Part shown: positions 19,340 to 28,245 of the stretch, piece by piece
Layout of the letters: each line of letters begins with the position of its first letter
Position numbering within the stretch: position 1 is the first letter of the stretch
Assembly (NCBI GenBank): GCA_018001695.1
Contig: JAGNHN010000004.1
Location: forward strand, 38,702-102,701
Direction of reading: 5' to 3'
Source: Lentimicrobiaceae bacterium
Lineage (GTDB): Bacteria; Bacteroidota; Bacteroidia; Bacteroidales; JAGNHN01
DNA: 64,000 nucleotides
Translations under genes and position numbers: made by a program
Notes under the pieces: model-generated
The model's database searches: none
The model's input: the letters and a program-made list of their open reading frames with translations, nothing else
Told to the model about the DNA's origin: nothing

Positions 19340-19347
19340 CAAAGATA
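19340..19347 (-). promoter_or_regulatory. -7 box TATCTTTG of the toxin-antitoxin pair
   Basis: The minus strand reads TATCTTTG, a perfect TAnnTTTG. Its last base is 5 nt from the A of the mntA ATG, where initiation is expected. No -33 TTG is seen at the usual spacing, which may point to activator need or autoregulation. Confidence 0.6.
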
Positions 19348-19592
19348 CTACGTTTTGCATGAATAGTGACATTCTATTCTGGATCAATTTGTTGTTGTTC
19401 AGAAAGCGGCCATATCTCCAGGACTGTCTTCGAATTGTGTGCATGCCTGCTTTTTTTGATGGACATCAGGCATGGCGCAGAGAAAAAACACGGTATATGT
19501 AAATGAATCAACTATCTTTACTGGCATGATAAAGGATTTTTGCTTCTGTCCCAAGCGTATTAACTTCCCGACGATATTGCGAAAGATACCTC

Positions 19593-21362
19593 ATGCATCA
19601 GGATAAAACGAAACCGGGGCTTAATAGGCCAGTCTTAACTTTCTGGATTATAGGCTTTTTTGCATTTATTTGGGTGCTCCTGAGAAGTGGTACAAATCCC
19701 AAACGTCTTACATATCCTTGTCAACAAACCCTCTATCCAATCGCTTCATCATGGTTCATTGCTGTACTTGCATTAATAGGAGGGTCCTATATATTAAAGA
19801 AGTATGCCAGGCTTACAGCGGGTGGCCTTATTCTCGTCATTACAGGATATTTTCTGGCCGTTTTTGTAGATGCCGGTCAGGGTATGGGCATTGCTTTCTT
19901 CATGCCGCACAATGCGAAAGTTCATGTCAATCTGCCCGTCTGGGAGGTTAATAATCCTGTTTCTAAGATATTTGCAATCAATGATATACCTCCAACTTCC
20001 GGATCACTGAGTGCTGGCGATACGACAGTTCCCAATGCCCATCTATCAGACCCGGCCATGGACACCCTGTTTTTGATGATGGAAAGCAAAGGTGAGTATC
20101 TGCATAAGACAACAGCACATCCGAATGGGATCGCCGGACCGGATGATGTTGTCATCATCAAGGGCAATTTTCAGTGGGAATCCCGTTGCGGAACCAATAC
20201 AGACAGGATCAAGGGCTTAATCCATCAGTTATTGCTTCATCCCAATGGGTTCAATGGTGAGATCCTGGTTTGTGATAACACTCAAAACCTCGGTTCGGGT
20301 ATCAATCACCAGGACAATAACTCCGAAGATCCAAACCAATCCATCATCGATGTCGTAAATACCTTTTACGCGAAAGGCCATAAGGTATATCTGCTGAACT
20401 GGAATACGCTTTATGCGATCGTTGCAGATGAGTATATGCAAAATGATATGAATGATGGATATGTGTATGAGCCTTCCACGAAAATCTCTTACCCCAAGTT
20501 CAGGACACCCTCGGGAAATCATTTCATCTCCTTGCGTTACGGCATTTGGGATACGATCTCATCTACATACGACCATGATAAACTGGTGATTATAGATTTT
20601 CCGGTTCTCAAGGCTCACAGTGCCGCCGGAGCGACCATTGCCATAAAAAACTGGGTGGGTGTACTTACAACAGCTTATAATACTGAAAGATATGGTGGAT
20701 TTACACAAATGCACGATGATTATTTCTTTGGTGCATATACCTTGATAGCACAGGTAATGGCCGTCACGTATCCGAAGCTGAGCATTGTAGATGCGGCATG
20801 GACCAATACCTACCTTGAAAATGACCTGAATACCCTTGTTGAAACAGAATGCCTGCTCGCCGCCACCGATCCGGTAGCCCTGGACTGGTATGCTTCAAAA
20901 TTCATCCTGACACCTATTGCAAACTACCCTTTGAAAACAAATCCTGATAATATGGGTGGTACTTTCAATGTCAATCTTACAGCCTGGGCTGACTATCTGA
21001 AGAACACAGCGGGTATTCCGGTCACAATGGATTCAAACGAGATCTCTGTGTATGATCGATCTGCTTTGATCACTACCGGCCTTATCCATGAGTTACCTGA
21101 GGATCCAGGAATCACGCTGGCGTGCTATCAAAATGCTGAAGGAAATTTGAAGATCAGGATCAATGCAAAAAAACCTCAGGTAGTTAGTGTCCGCATTCTG
21201 AATCTGAATGGGAAGGTGGTTGCAACCATTCTGGAAGGTAAGCACGTTGCAGAAGTTATCCACCTGGATTGCAGTACTTCAGGTTATTGCCCAGGTGTTT
21301 ATCTGGTGAATCTGTATAACGGGAAGTCCAATGTGACACAAAAGATCCTCATCGCAAGATAG
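19593..21362 (+). CDS. DUF362 domain protein with N-terminal helices and T9SS sorting tail
   Basis: The 589-residue protein has three domains. Residues 1-95 contain about three hydrophobic segments. Residues about 150-460 match DUF362, a family named for proteins near iron-sulfur centres: DDVVIIKGNFQWESR, LVIIDFPVLKAHSAAGATIAIKNWVG and the C-terminal DPVALDWYASKFIL. Residues about 510-589 resemble a T9SS type A sorting domain (VSVRILNLNGKVV, GVYLVNLYNGKSNVTQKILIAR). No ferredoxin-like cysteine cluster is present. Multi-helix N-termini and T9SS tails do not normally occur together, so export and final location are unclear. Confidence 0.75.
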   Translation: MHQDKTKPGLNRPVLTFWIIGFFAFIWVLLRSGTNPKRLTYPCQQTLYPIASSWFIAVLALIGGSYILKKYARLTAGGLILVITGYFLAVFVDAGQGMGIAFFMPHNAKVHVNLPVWEVNNPVSKIFAINDIPPTSGSLSAGDTTVPNAHLSDPAMDTLFLMMESKGEYLHKTTAHPNGIAGPDDVVIIKGNFQWESRCGTNTDRIKGLIHQLLLHPNGFNGEILVCDNTQNLGSGINHQDNNSEDPNQSIIDVVNTFYAKGHKVYLLNWNTLYAIVADEYMQNDMNDGYVYEPSTKISYPKFRTPSGNHFISLRYGIWDTISSTYDHDKLVIIDFPVLKAHSAAGATIAIKNWVGVLTTAYNTERYGGFTQMHDDYFFGAYTLIAQVMAVTYPKLSIVDAAWTNTYLENDLNTLVETECLLAATDPVALDWYASKFILTPIANYPLKTNPDNMGGTFNVNLTAWADYLKNTAGIPVTMDSNEISVYDRSALITTGLIHELPEDPGITLACYQNAEGNLKIRINAKKPQVVSVRILNLNGKVVATILEGKHVAEVIHLDCSTSGYCPGVYLVNLYNGKSNVTQKILIAR

Positions 21363-21545
21363 CTTTCAGATCTTTTCTCCACATGGGCCACATTGGCCTT
21401 ATCATTTCTCCTTAATATTAAGTGTTTGTTAGTCAATTATATGCATATGTCGCTTGCAGTCGGCATGATTGATCTGCAAAAAAAAATATTGCTGCGATTT
21501 TCCAATAGGCCCGGCTTTTTCCGTCTAATGCCTCGGAGGTTGGTC

Positions 21546-22406
21546 ATGTGGAAGGATTTTTTCAGTTTTAACCAGGTTGAGCGGAGAGGAAGCTGGTTTC
21601 TGTTCATACTTATGCTGATCAGCATCTTACTCAACTTTCTATCTCCCATCTATTTCCGGAAAACAACCTACACTTCACCTGATTTCTATGCAGACTTCCA
21701 AGACCTTAGTCGCATGATTCTGTCGGATACCGTGCGAAGCACCCAAACACGCTATCCGGATAATCCTGTTACGCCCCTCCTGAGATTCAATCCAAATGAT
21801 CTGGATACCAATAAGTACAGAGAATATGGATTGCGTGCGGCTCAGGCTCGATCACTGTTCCGCTACAGCCGTGCCGGGGGTGTTTTCCGAAAGAAGGAGG
21901 ACCTCCTGCGCATTCATAATATCCGTGAGGCAGATCTGGAGCGGATCGGTCCCTTTCTTGATTTCGGGACACCAGAGAGTCCGGCCAGATATGAGCGCAA
22001 GCAACAGTATGCCACTATCGCCGATCTGAATTCAACGGATACCCTTTCCCTGATTGCCCTGCCAGGTATTGGTAAAACAATGGCAATCAGGATTATAAAA
22101 TACAGGGAAGCCCTGGGGGGCTTTCACGCCATCGATCAGCTCAGGGAGGTTTATGGTATGTCTGATGAAACCTTTGACCGGATCCTGCCCTTGATCCATC
22201 TCGATAATCCACATCTTCGCAAGCTGGATCTCAAGCAGGACAGCTTCCGTCTGCTCGTCCGGCATCCTTATCTGGAGTACGACATGGTCAGGCAGATATT
22301 CAAATGGCGCAAGACACATCCGCAACTGCTTTGTGCGGATTCTCTTAACGCTTTACCTGGCCTGAGCGATACGCTGGCCGCAAAGATCAGGCCTTATGTT
22401 CACTAG
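21546..22406 (+). CDS. Helix-hairpin-helix (ComEA-like) DNA-binding protein
   Basis: This 286-residue protein has an N-terminal transmembrane helix (residues about 14-34) followed by helix-hairpin-helix motifs. The clearest is DLNSTDTLSLIALPGIGKTMAIRIIKYREALGGF; weaker copies lie before it (SRAGGVFRKKEDLLRIHNI) and at the C-terminus (ADSLNALPGLSDTLAAKIRPYV). ComEA-type proteins bind DNA in the periplasm during uptake, so it may work with the comEC product encoded 9 kb away. The open frame reaches up to 21393. I place the start at 21546 because MWKDFFSFNQVERRG fits relatives and a GGAGG lies 6 nt before it. Confidence 0.8.
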   Translation: MWKDFFSFNQVERRGSWFLFILMLISILLNFLSPIYFRKTTYTSPDFYADFQDLSRMILSDTVRSTQTRYPDNPVTPLLRFNPNDLDTNKYREYGLRAAQARSLFRYSRAGGVFRKKEDLLRIHNIREADLERIGPFLDFGTPESPARYERKQQYATIADLNSTDTLSLIALPGIGKTMAIRIIKYREALGGFHAIDQLREVYGMSDETFDRILPLIHLDNPHLRKLDLKQDSFRLLVRHPYLEYDMVRQIFKWRKTHPQLLCADSLNALPGLSDTLAAKIRPYVH

Positions 22407-22412
22407 TCACGC

Positions 22413-22428
22413 TATTTTTGTATGTTTG
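22413..22428 (+). promoter_or_regulatory. Tandem -7 boxes before the serpin gene
   Basis: TATTTTTG (22413-22420) and TATGTTTG (22421-22428) are both perfect TAnnTTTG matches and are directly adjacent. They rule out the frame's first ATG at 22422 as a start. Confidence 0.6.
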
Positions 22429-22439
22429 ACATCTCAAGA

Positions 22440-23669
22440 ATGACCATGCGCCATAAGATCACACATACCGTCCTCTTTGTCCTGATTTCATTATCGCTGG
22501 CTTCGTGCTGCCGAAGCAAGGAGGTGACAGGATCAAAAGGAGTAATATCCCCGGATATTTCAGCCAATGCCTTTGCCCTGGATATCTTTCGGCAGGTTGC
22601 CGCACAGCAGAAGGATAACCTTTGCATTTCACCCTATTCAATTGCACAGGCCTTATCGATGGCTCAGGCGGGTGCTGCAGGCCGAACCGCGGAGGAGATG
22701 CAGGCAGTCCTGAAACTGAGTGCTGATCCCTGGAAGAATGCGAATTACTTTGCTGAGGCCAATGAACGCCTGATGAAGGATGGCGCAGGAGCATCTATCC
22801 GGATTGCCAACGGGCTTTGGTTACAACAGGATTACAATATCCTTCCTGCATACACCAATCTTATCACCAACGGATTCAAAGCCGGATATGAGGTGATGGA
22901 TTTTATGTCGGATGCCGGCAGGGAGAATGGCCGGAATCACATCAATCGCTGGACACACCAGATCACAGAAGGTTACATCCCGGAGCTTTTGCCTCCTGGT
23001 AGCCTGAGTGAGCGGACCAGACTTGTCCTTACCAATGCCATATTCTTTGCAGGGGCCTGGAAAAGGGCCTTTGACCCTGATCTTAACCTGGATATGCCCT
23101 TCGTCAGGCCGGACGGTAGCAAGGACCCTGCCACCTTCATGCAAATGCAGGACACTTTCCTGTATGCACAGCTAAATGGCTTCAGTCTGTTGGAGTTGCC
23201 CTTCACCGGTGACCATCTGGTTATGAATGTATTGTTGCCGGATGACTGGAATGGTGTCTTTGATCTGGAGAAGACCTTGAATGTTAATAAGTTGGATCCG
23301 TGGCTAAAGAAGATGGAGCCCACGCTTGTGAATATCCTGCTGCCAAAATGGACGATTACATATCCCATTGACCTCGGCCAAACACTGATCGGGATGGGAA
23401 TGCCACTTGCTTTTGGTATGGAAGCAGATTTCAGTGGTATGACAGGTGGTAAGGATTTGTTTATCAGTAAGGTACTTCACAATTCTTTTATAGAGGTGAA
23501 TGAGAAAGGAGCAAAGGCAGCTGCAGCTACCGCCGTGATAATGGCTGAAAAGATCATGGTAGGGAAGCCCCCGGTTTATTTCCGGGCCGACCATCCCTTC
23601 GTTTTTATTATACGTGATAAAGTGAGTGGCACCATATTGTTCGCCGGCCGATTGGCCCAACCCGCTTAA
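22440..23669 (+). CDS. Lipoprotein serpin (serine/cysteine protease inhibitor)
   Basis: The protein has a signal peptide with lipobox SLASC at about residues 13-17 from this start, so it is expected to be a lipoprotein. The rest is a full serpin fold: CISPYSIAQALSMAQAGA, IRIANGLWLQQDY, INRWTHQITEGYI, RLVLTNAIFFAGAWKRAFD and the C-terminal PFVFIIRDKVSGTILFAGRL. The reactive-loop hinge reads NEKGAKAAAATAV, with the small-residue run that lets the loop insert, so it is probably inhibitory rather than a non-inhibitory member. The target is likely an outside or periplasmic protease. The start is 22440 or the next ATG at 22446; the upstream 22422 ATG lies inside the promoter. Confidence 0.92.
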   Translation: MTMRHKITHTVLFVLISLSLASCCRSKEVTGSKGVISPDISANAFALDIFRQVAAQQKDNLCISPYSIAQALSMAQAGAAGRTAEEMQAVLKLSADPWKNANYFAEANERLMKDGAGASIRIANGLWLQQDYNILPAYTNLITNGFKAGYEVMDFMSDAGRENGRNHINRWTHQITEGYIPELLPPGSLSERTRLVLTNAIFFAGAWKRAFDPDLNLDMPFVRPDGSKDPATFMQMQDTFLYAQLNGFSLLELPFTGDHLVMNVLLPDDWNGVFDLEKTLNVNKLDPWLKKMEPTLVNILLPKWTITYPIDLGQTLIGMGMPLAFGMEADFSGMTGGKDLFISKVLHNSFIEVNEKGAKAAAATAVIMAEKIMVGKPPVYFRADHPFVFIIRDKVSGTILFAGRLAQPA

Positions 23670-23683
23670 AGCAACTTCATGAT

Positions 23684-24352
23684 ATGGCACTGGATACCAT
23701 CATCGAACTAAATAATGTCTCGGTTTTTCAGCAGAAAGTGCTGATATTGACCAATGTAAATCTTAGTATTTCCAAAGGGGAGTTCGCGTATCTCATCGGC
23801 AAAACAGGCAGTGGTAAGAGCAGTCTCCTGAAAGTGTTGTATGCAGATCTACCTTTACTGGATGGCAGCGGCCGTATTGCCGGGTTTGAGTTGCATGACA
23901 TGAAACGAAAGGACATCCCTTTCCTCAGACGTAAGCTCGGTATTGTCTTCCAGGACTTCCAGTTGCTGACCGACCGTACGGTCAATGAGAACCTGCTTTT
24001 CGTCCTGCGTGCCACCGGGTGGAAAGACAGGCAGCAAATGCAGGAAAGACTGCAGGATGTATTGGACAAGGTTGGTCTGGGGACGAAGGGCTTTAAGATG
24101 CCAAACGAGTTGTCGGGCGGTGAGCAGCAGCGGGTGGCCATTGCCCGTGCTTTGCTCAATGATCCGGATGTTATCCTTGCGGATGAACCAACAGGTAACC
24201 TGGACCCGGATACTTCCATGGAAATCATGCGCCTGATGTTCGAGATCAGCAAGGCAGGACGGGCTGTTCTGATGGCCACACACGACTATTCTCTGATCCA
24301 GCAGTATCCTGCACGTATCATCCGTTGTGAAGGCGGTAATGTCCTGAGTTAG
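23684..24352 (+). CDS. ftsE: FtsE-like ABC transporter ATP-binding protein
   Basis: The 222-residue ATPase has Walker A GKTGSGKSSL, a Q-loop (IVFQDFQLL), the signature LSGGEQQRVAIARALL, and Walker B ILADEPTGNLD. The length and the phrase FQDFQLLTDRTVNENL match FtsE, which with FtsX controls cell-wall hydrolases at division. No ftsX lies beside it. A LolD-type lipoprotein exporter ATPase is a less likely reading. The stop overlaps that of the convergent glycosyltransferase by 4 nt. Confidence 0.8.
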   Translation: MALDTIIELNNVSVFQQKVLILTNVNLSISKGEFAYLIGKTGSGKSSLLKVLYADLPLLDGSGRIAGFELHDMKRKDIPFLRRKLGIVFQDFQLLTDRTVNENLLFVLRATGWKDRQQMQERLQDVLDKVGLGTKGFKMPNELSGGEQQRVAIARALLNDPDVILADEPTGNLDPDTSMEIMRLMFEISKAGRAVLMATHDYSLIQQYPARIIRCEGGNVLS

Positions 24353-25491
24353 CAGAACAACATATCAGCCAATACCTTAATATTATGTTTGTTGGTGAAT
24401 CCGTTCTGCAGCAGCACCTGTCGGCGGCGTTCGGTTTCCGCTGGTGAAAAAGGAAGGTTGAAGTGGTACTTTACCGCGTCCTTCATCGTATCTGCTGAAT
24501 CAGCAATAACGCATAGATCTTCCAGTCCGGTGCGCGTTACCATCGGGGAATTGACGATACAATGCCTCCCGGAATGCAAGGCCAGTAAGAGCTTCAGCTT
24601 AATCCCCGTAGCCTGAAAAGTGGGTAAGATATTGATCTGAGCCTGACTGACCAGTTGCGAAATCTCTTCGTTGCTCAACCCAACATTAAGGGTGACATTG
24701 GGGTATTGCCTGACGGTTTCCCTGAGCTCTTTGCTGGGTTTATTTCCCGCGATGACAAGGGGAATGTCGAGGTCGTTGAACACTTCCTTCGTCAGGAAGA
24801 GGGCTGCCCGGTTGTTTTCACCGACCTCCAGGCTGGCATGATAAAGGGCAAATTCACCTCTGCCGGGAAGGATATTCACCTCCTCCTGGGCATGGAACGC
24901 TGTCACTGTTTTGACGTTGCGGTGAAAAGTGCTGAAATGCTCCTGATCATTCAGGGAGATGGCTGCGATGCCACTCGCCTGCTGGAGCACCTGCTCATAG
25001 CGTCTTAACTTAGACGCCTCATTGAAGAAATAATAGCGTTTGAAGATGTTACGCTCTACATTACCGAGGCTTTCATAATACTCATGTTCGATATTATGGG
25101 TTCTGACAATGCGTTTTCTTTTTCGTAATCTCGGATCTTCCAGGTAATGACATGTATGTATGCCTTCCAGCAGGATGGGATACTTTTCCTTTACGAGGTT
25201 TTTCATCAGCTCTTCTGAACTGCGTGTGGCAACAATGTAAGGTCGCTTGCGGAAGAGATTGGTTTTGTTGATGTCCCTTTTGTAGTATCGCACACTGGCA
25301 CAGAGGGAATCCAGCACAGGGCTGGGATCCCTACCATATTGAAAACAATGCAGGTGTACGCCGTAGCCCGCGTCATAAAAGGCTTTTATCTTATAAAAAA
25401 CATCAATGGCGCCACCATAATTGGCTGGCATGGGGATGTCAAACGACACCAGGTGCAGGTTCTTCTTGTTATATGAATGGCCGAAATACAT
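24349..25491 (-). CDS. Glycosyltransferase, GT4-like
   Basis: The 380-residue protein has a GT-B layout. The N-terminal part reads LVSFDIPMPANYGGAIDVFYKIKAF, with the Gly-rich loop that often binds the acceptor. The C-terminal half has LEVGENNRAALFL, IVIAGNKPS and ILPTFQATGIKLKLLLALHSGRHCIVN, typical of family GT4. It overlaps the upstream glycosyltransferase gene by 23 nt, so both are surely co-transcribed. The sugar and acceptor cannot be told; a cell-surface glycan is the likely product. Confidence 0.8.
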   Translation of the reverse strand: MYFGHSYNKKNLHLVSFDIPMPANYGGAIDVFYKIKAFYDAGYGVHLHCFQYGRDPSPVLDSLCASVRYYKRDINKTNLFRKRPYIVATRSSEELMKNLVKEKYPILLEGIHTCHYLEDPRLRKRKRIVRTHNIEHEYYESLGNVERNIFKRYYFFNEASKLRRYEQVLQQASGIAAISLNDQEHFSTFHRNVKTVTAFHAQEEVNILPGRGEFALYHASLEVGENNRAALFLTKEVFNDLDIPLVIAGNKPSKELRETVRQYPNVTLNVGLSNEEISQLVSQAQINILPTFQATGIKLKLLLALHSGRHCIVNSPMVTRTGLEDLCVIADSADTMKDAVKYHFNLPFSPAETERRRQVLLQNGFTNKHNIKVLADMLFC

Positions 25492-26587
25492 CTCTCAAAA
25501 CAGGTGCTTCGTTTTCCCAGCACAATTCGGATGCTGCAATGTTAAGTTTTTCCTTCCAGAATGCCGTCTTTTCCGGGTCAGAAAGCATCGTTTTTATCTT
25601 ATGTGCAATATGGGCAGGGTCATGATTTTCACTGATCTCTCCGATTTCGTAGGTCTCAATAATGCGTCTTACTTCGGGGAGGTCACTGCCAAGTACGGGG
25701 ATTCTGGCCTGGATGTAATCAAATAGCTTGTTCGGGAGGCTGAAACGGTAGTTGATGTTGTCACCTTTATCGAGGCTCAGGCCGATATCCGCTGCGGCAG
25801 TGAATTTGACCAGTTCAGTGTGGGGCATGCGGGGAAGGAAGTAAACCTGGTCTTCGAGATCGAGGCGTGTAACAAGCTCATGTAACCTGGGCATCACATC
25901 ACCGCCGCCGATTATAAGAAGATTGGTGTCGGGAAGGTACTGCATGGCCATCACTGCCTCCTCAGCTCCCCTTCTAACATTGATACCACTGCCCTGCATG
26001 AGGAGCAGTGGCCTTCCCTGGGGCAGACGTAGGATGGATCTTTCGATGATGACGGGAGCCTCTATCCGCTGGGGCAGGTTTCTGACAACCCTGGGTCGTT
26101 GACCATACTCCTGCTCAAAGAGGCTGGCGATGGAATCGTTGACGGTGATCGTATGCTCGAGTTTTGGGAATATCCATCTCTCAATAGCTTTCCAGACTTT
26201 CCTCGGGAAAGGCCTGTCCTGGAGCTCTGGAACACCTGTAAAGTATTCATGACTGTCGAAGACGACAGGTATGCCTTTGATTTTATGAATGAGATAATTG
26301 GCGGCCAGGGTGTCAAGATCGTTGGAGACCAGGAGTTGGCTCTTTCTGATCAGGAGCAGCAGGAGGAGGCGGATATTGAATTCGGCGTAAAATAAAGGCC
26401 CTTTACGGAACATCAGATGCATGCGATGGCAGGCATAAGGCCTGTCGTCCAGCGCGATCCCGTTTTTCAGATACCTGCCAACAAGGACAACACGGAATCC
26501 CTGTTGGAGGAGTGTCTGACAGGTCCTATCCACGCGTTGGTCGGTGACCAGATCATTGGTAACTGAAACGATAACCGTTTTCTGCAC
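25469..26587 (-). CDS. Glycosyltransferase, GT4 family
   Basis: About 372 residues with the opening VIVSVTNDLVTDQRVDRTCQTLLQQGF typical of Bacteroidota group-1 glycosyltransferases. The C-terminal donor-binding region is clear: ADIGLSLDKGDNINYRFSLPNKLFDYIQARIPVLGSDLPEV. The open frame reaches a TTG at 26617, but that TTG lies in a promoter-like TTTATTTG. The GTG at 26587, directly before QKTVIVSV, matches relatives better and is chosen. It is the first gene of a two-gene glycosyltransferase unit. Confidence 0.82.
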   Translation of the reverse strand: MQKTVIVSVTNDLVTDQRVDRTCQTLLQQGFRVVLVGRYLKNGIALDDRPYACHRMHLMFRKGPLFYAEFNIRLLLLLLIRKSQLLVSNDLDTLAANYLIHKIKGIPVVFDSHEYFTGVPELQDRPFPRKVWKAIERWIFPKLEHTITVNDSIASLFEQEYGQRPRVVRNLPQRIEAPVIIERSILRLPQGRPLLLMQGSGINVRRGAEEAVMAMQYLPDTNLLIIGGGDVMPRLHELVTRLDLEDQVYFLPRMPHTELVKFTAAADIGLSLDKGDNINYRFSLPNKLFDYIQARIPVLGSDLPEVRRIIETYEIGEISENHDPAHIAHKIKTMLSDPEKTAFWKEKLNIAASELCWENEAPVLRDVFRPFI

Positions 26588-26678
26588 TGCTGGAAGCCTT
26601 GATGAATGAAGATACAAATAAACAAAAAAGCGATGAGCCTGGAAGCCTGAAATGGACGTCTCCGGCTAATTGAAAAGA

Positions 26679-26711
26679 AAAGCTGCCTGACCGGGTATGG
26701 CAGGCAGCTTT
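26679..26711 (-). terminator. Terminator of the 26.8-28.1 kb T9SS gene
   Basis: Perfect 11-bp arms AAAGCTGCCTG (26679-26689) and CAGGCAGCTTT (26701-26711) enclose an 11-nt loop. On the minus strand they are followed by a TTTTCTTTTC tract. Confidence 0.85.
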
Positions 26712-26767
26712 CAGGTTTTTCGAACCAATGGGTTGATGCAGAGGCTGCAGCCCAGGGCTTATTTTAC

Positions 26768-28120
26768 TTATTGTTTGACCAGCTTTTCAGTCCAGCGGAA
26801 ATCACCACTCCTCACTTCAGCCAGGTAGAAACCGGCGGCCATATCGGTGAGGTCAATGTTCATATTGAAGGAGATCAGTGACTGTTTCTCGGAAGTAGCA
26901 TATACAATGCGTCCGCTGAGGTCACGGATGGTGAGGTCAACGCTGGCATTGTCGAAGCCCTTCATGGCAAAGGTAAACTGCCCGTTGCCCGGGTTGGGAT
27001 AGGCGACCACACCCCGGTCTTCTTTGGAAAGCTCCATGACATCCACGAGAATACCTGTGTATTTGTACATGCCACCCACGGTGGAGGGCATGGTCTGGTC
27101 GGTGAATCCACCTGCCCAGCCATTTTCTACATCCACCCATCCGGTAGCAAGGTATTGGGTGCCTTGTGTTCCCATGAAATCCGTCCAGGTACTACCACCA
27201 TCATAGCTGTATGAAACACCGGAAGCAGTAGAGGCTGCCCCTGTACTTACATATGTGCCTGTTGTTCCGGGTACATAAGCCAGGTCGTTCGTATAGACGG
27301 GACCGGTATGGTTAACCAGTGTCCATGTAGCACCGCCATCCAGGGTTCTGTATAGCGTGCCTAACGTACCTTCTTTATTCTGGGCCAGTCCCACCATGTG
27401 GTTGGCCATATAAACATTGACATAAGAGGTGAGCGGGGTTTGCGACACAGTCCAGTTCAGCCCCTTATTGATTGAACGGTATATCCTTCCTTTATTGGTG
27501 CCAAACCATACGGTATCTCCCACAACACTATAATAACCAACAATGCCCCATTCTCCGGAGAGTGGAGCGGGAATATTGGCGGAGGGAACGCGGGTCCATG
27601 TCGTTCCGCCATTGGAAGTGGTATAGATTTCAAAGTAGTTGCTGGTGGCATCTCCCTGGCAAAAACCATCGTTAGCATTCCAGAAATGCACAACATTTGG
27701 GAAACCACCGGCAGCATAATCAAAAGTGGCGGAAGGCTGATGCGTCCAGGATACACCACCATTTACGGTTTTGTAAATGCCTTGCAGGCTGGTACTGGTA
27801 GCCACTTTTTTGTACATAGCGACGAAAGCAACATCGGCAGAGAGTCCATGAATCATGGACATTTCAAGTCCACTGGCGTTGTTCACTACACCGGGAACCC
27901 AGGTGCTACCGCCATTGATGGTGCGGGTGAATTCCTGTATTACGGCAGCACCACCGCTACCGTCATAAGCAGCTGCCCAGACTACATTGGCATTGACTGC
28001 TGAAACATAGTTGATCCCGCGGGAGGCAGCTGCAAATCCTGTCGCCTGCTGCACCCACTGACCCATTGCAAGGGTCGTTAATCCCACAAATAGGGAAAGA
28101 ATGAGTAGCTTTTTCATCAT
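26768..28120 (-). CDS. Secreted BNR/Ycf48-like beta-propeller protein with T9SS tail
   Basis: The 450-residue protein starts with a signal peptide (MMKKLLILSLFVGLTTLAMGQ). The middle holds at least five BNR-type repeats (VNGGVSWTH, SNGGTTWTR, NKGLNWTV, DGGATWTL, DGGSTWTD), as in beta-propellers of the Ycf48/sialidase-like kind. The last 80 residues are a T9SS type A sorting domain: VAYPNPGNGQFTF, VDLTIRDLSGRIVY, GFYLAEVRSGDFRWTEKLVKQ. It is therefore exported through the outer membrane. The frame reaches 28159, but a perfect -7 box covers that codon, so the ATG at 28120 (or the next at 28117) is the start. Confidence 0.85.
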   Translation of the reverse strand: MMKKLLILSLFVGLTTLAMGQWVQQATGFAAASRGINYVSAVNANVVWAAAYDGSGGAAVIQEFTRTINGGSTWVPGVVNNASGLEMSMIHGLSADVAFVAMYKKVATSTSLQGIYKTVNGGVSWTHQPSATFDYAAGGFPNVVHFWNANDGFCQGDATSNYFEIYTTSNGGTTWTRVPSANIPAPLSGEWGIVGYYSVVGDTVWFGTNKGRIYRSINKGLNWTVSQTPLTSYVNVYMANHMVGLAQNKEGTLGTLYRTLDGGATWTLVNHTGPVYTNDLAYVPGTTGTYVSTGAASTASGVSYSYDGGSTWTDFMGTQGTQYLATGWVDVENGWAGGFTDQTMPSTVGGMYKYTGILVDVMELSKEDRGVVAYPNPGNGQFTFAMKGFDNASVDLTIRDLSGRIVYATSEKQSLISFNMNIDLTDMAAGFYLAEVRSGDFRWTEKLVKQ

Positions 28121-28156
28121 TTGGTAAGTTTTAGGTAATACCTCTCGTTTATGCCC

Positions 28157-28164
28157 CAAAAATA
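28157..28164 (-). promoter_or_regulatory. -7 box TATTTTTG of the BNR-repeat gene
   Basis: The minus strand has a perfect TAnnTTTG 36 nt before the ATG at 28120. It excludes the upstream in-frame ATG at 28159. No -33 TTG at standard spacing. Confidence 0.6.
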
Positions 28165-28195
28165 AGAAAAATGCGGAAAAGGACTACCTAAATGA

Positions 28196-28225
28196 AAAAG
28201 GGGTTGCTTTTCGACAACCCCTTTT
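28196..28225 (-). terminator. Terminator of the 28.2-30.6 kb T9SS gene
   Basis: Perfect 11-bp arms AAAAGGGGTTG (28196-28206) and CAACCCCTTTT (28215-28225) enclose an 8-nt loop. On the minus strand the T-run of the right half continues into TTTTTCATT. Confidence 0.85.
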
Positions 28226-28245
28226 ACGTTAAGTTTAAGGTTATG

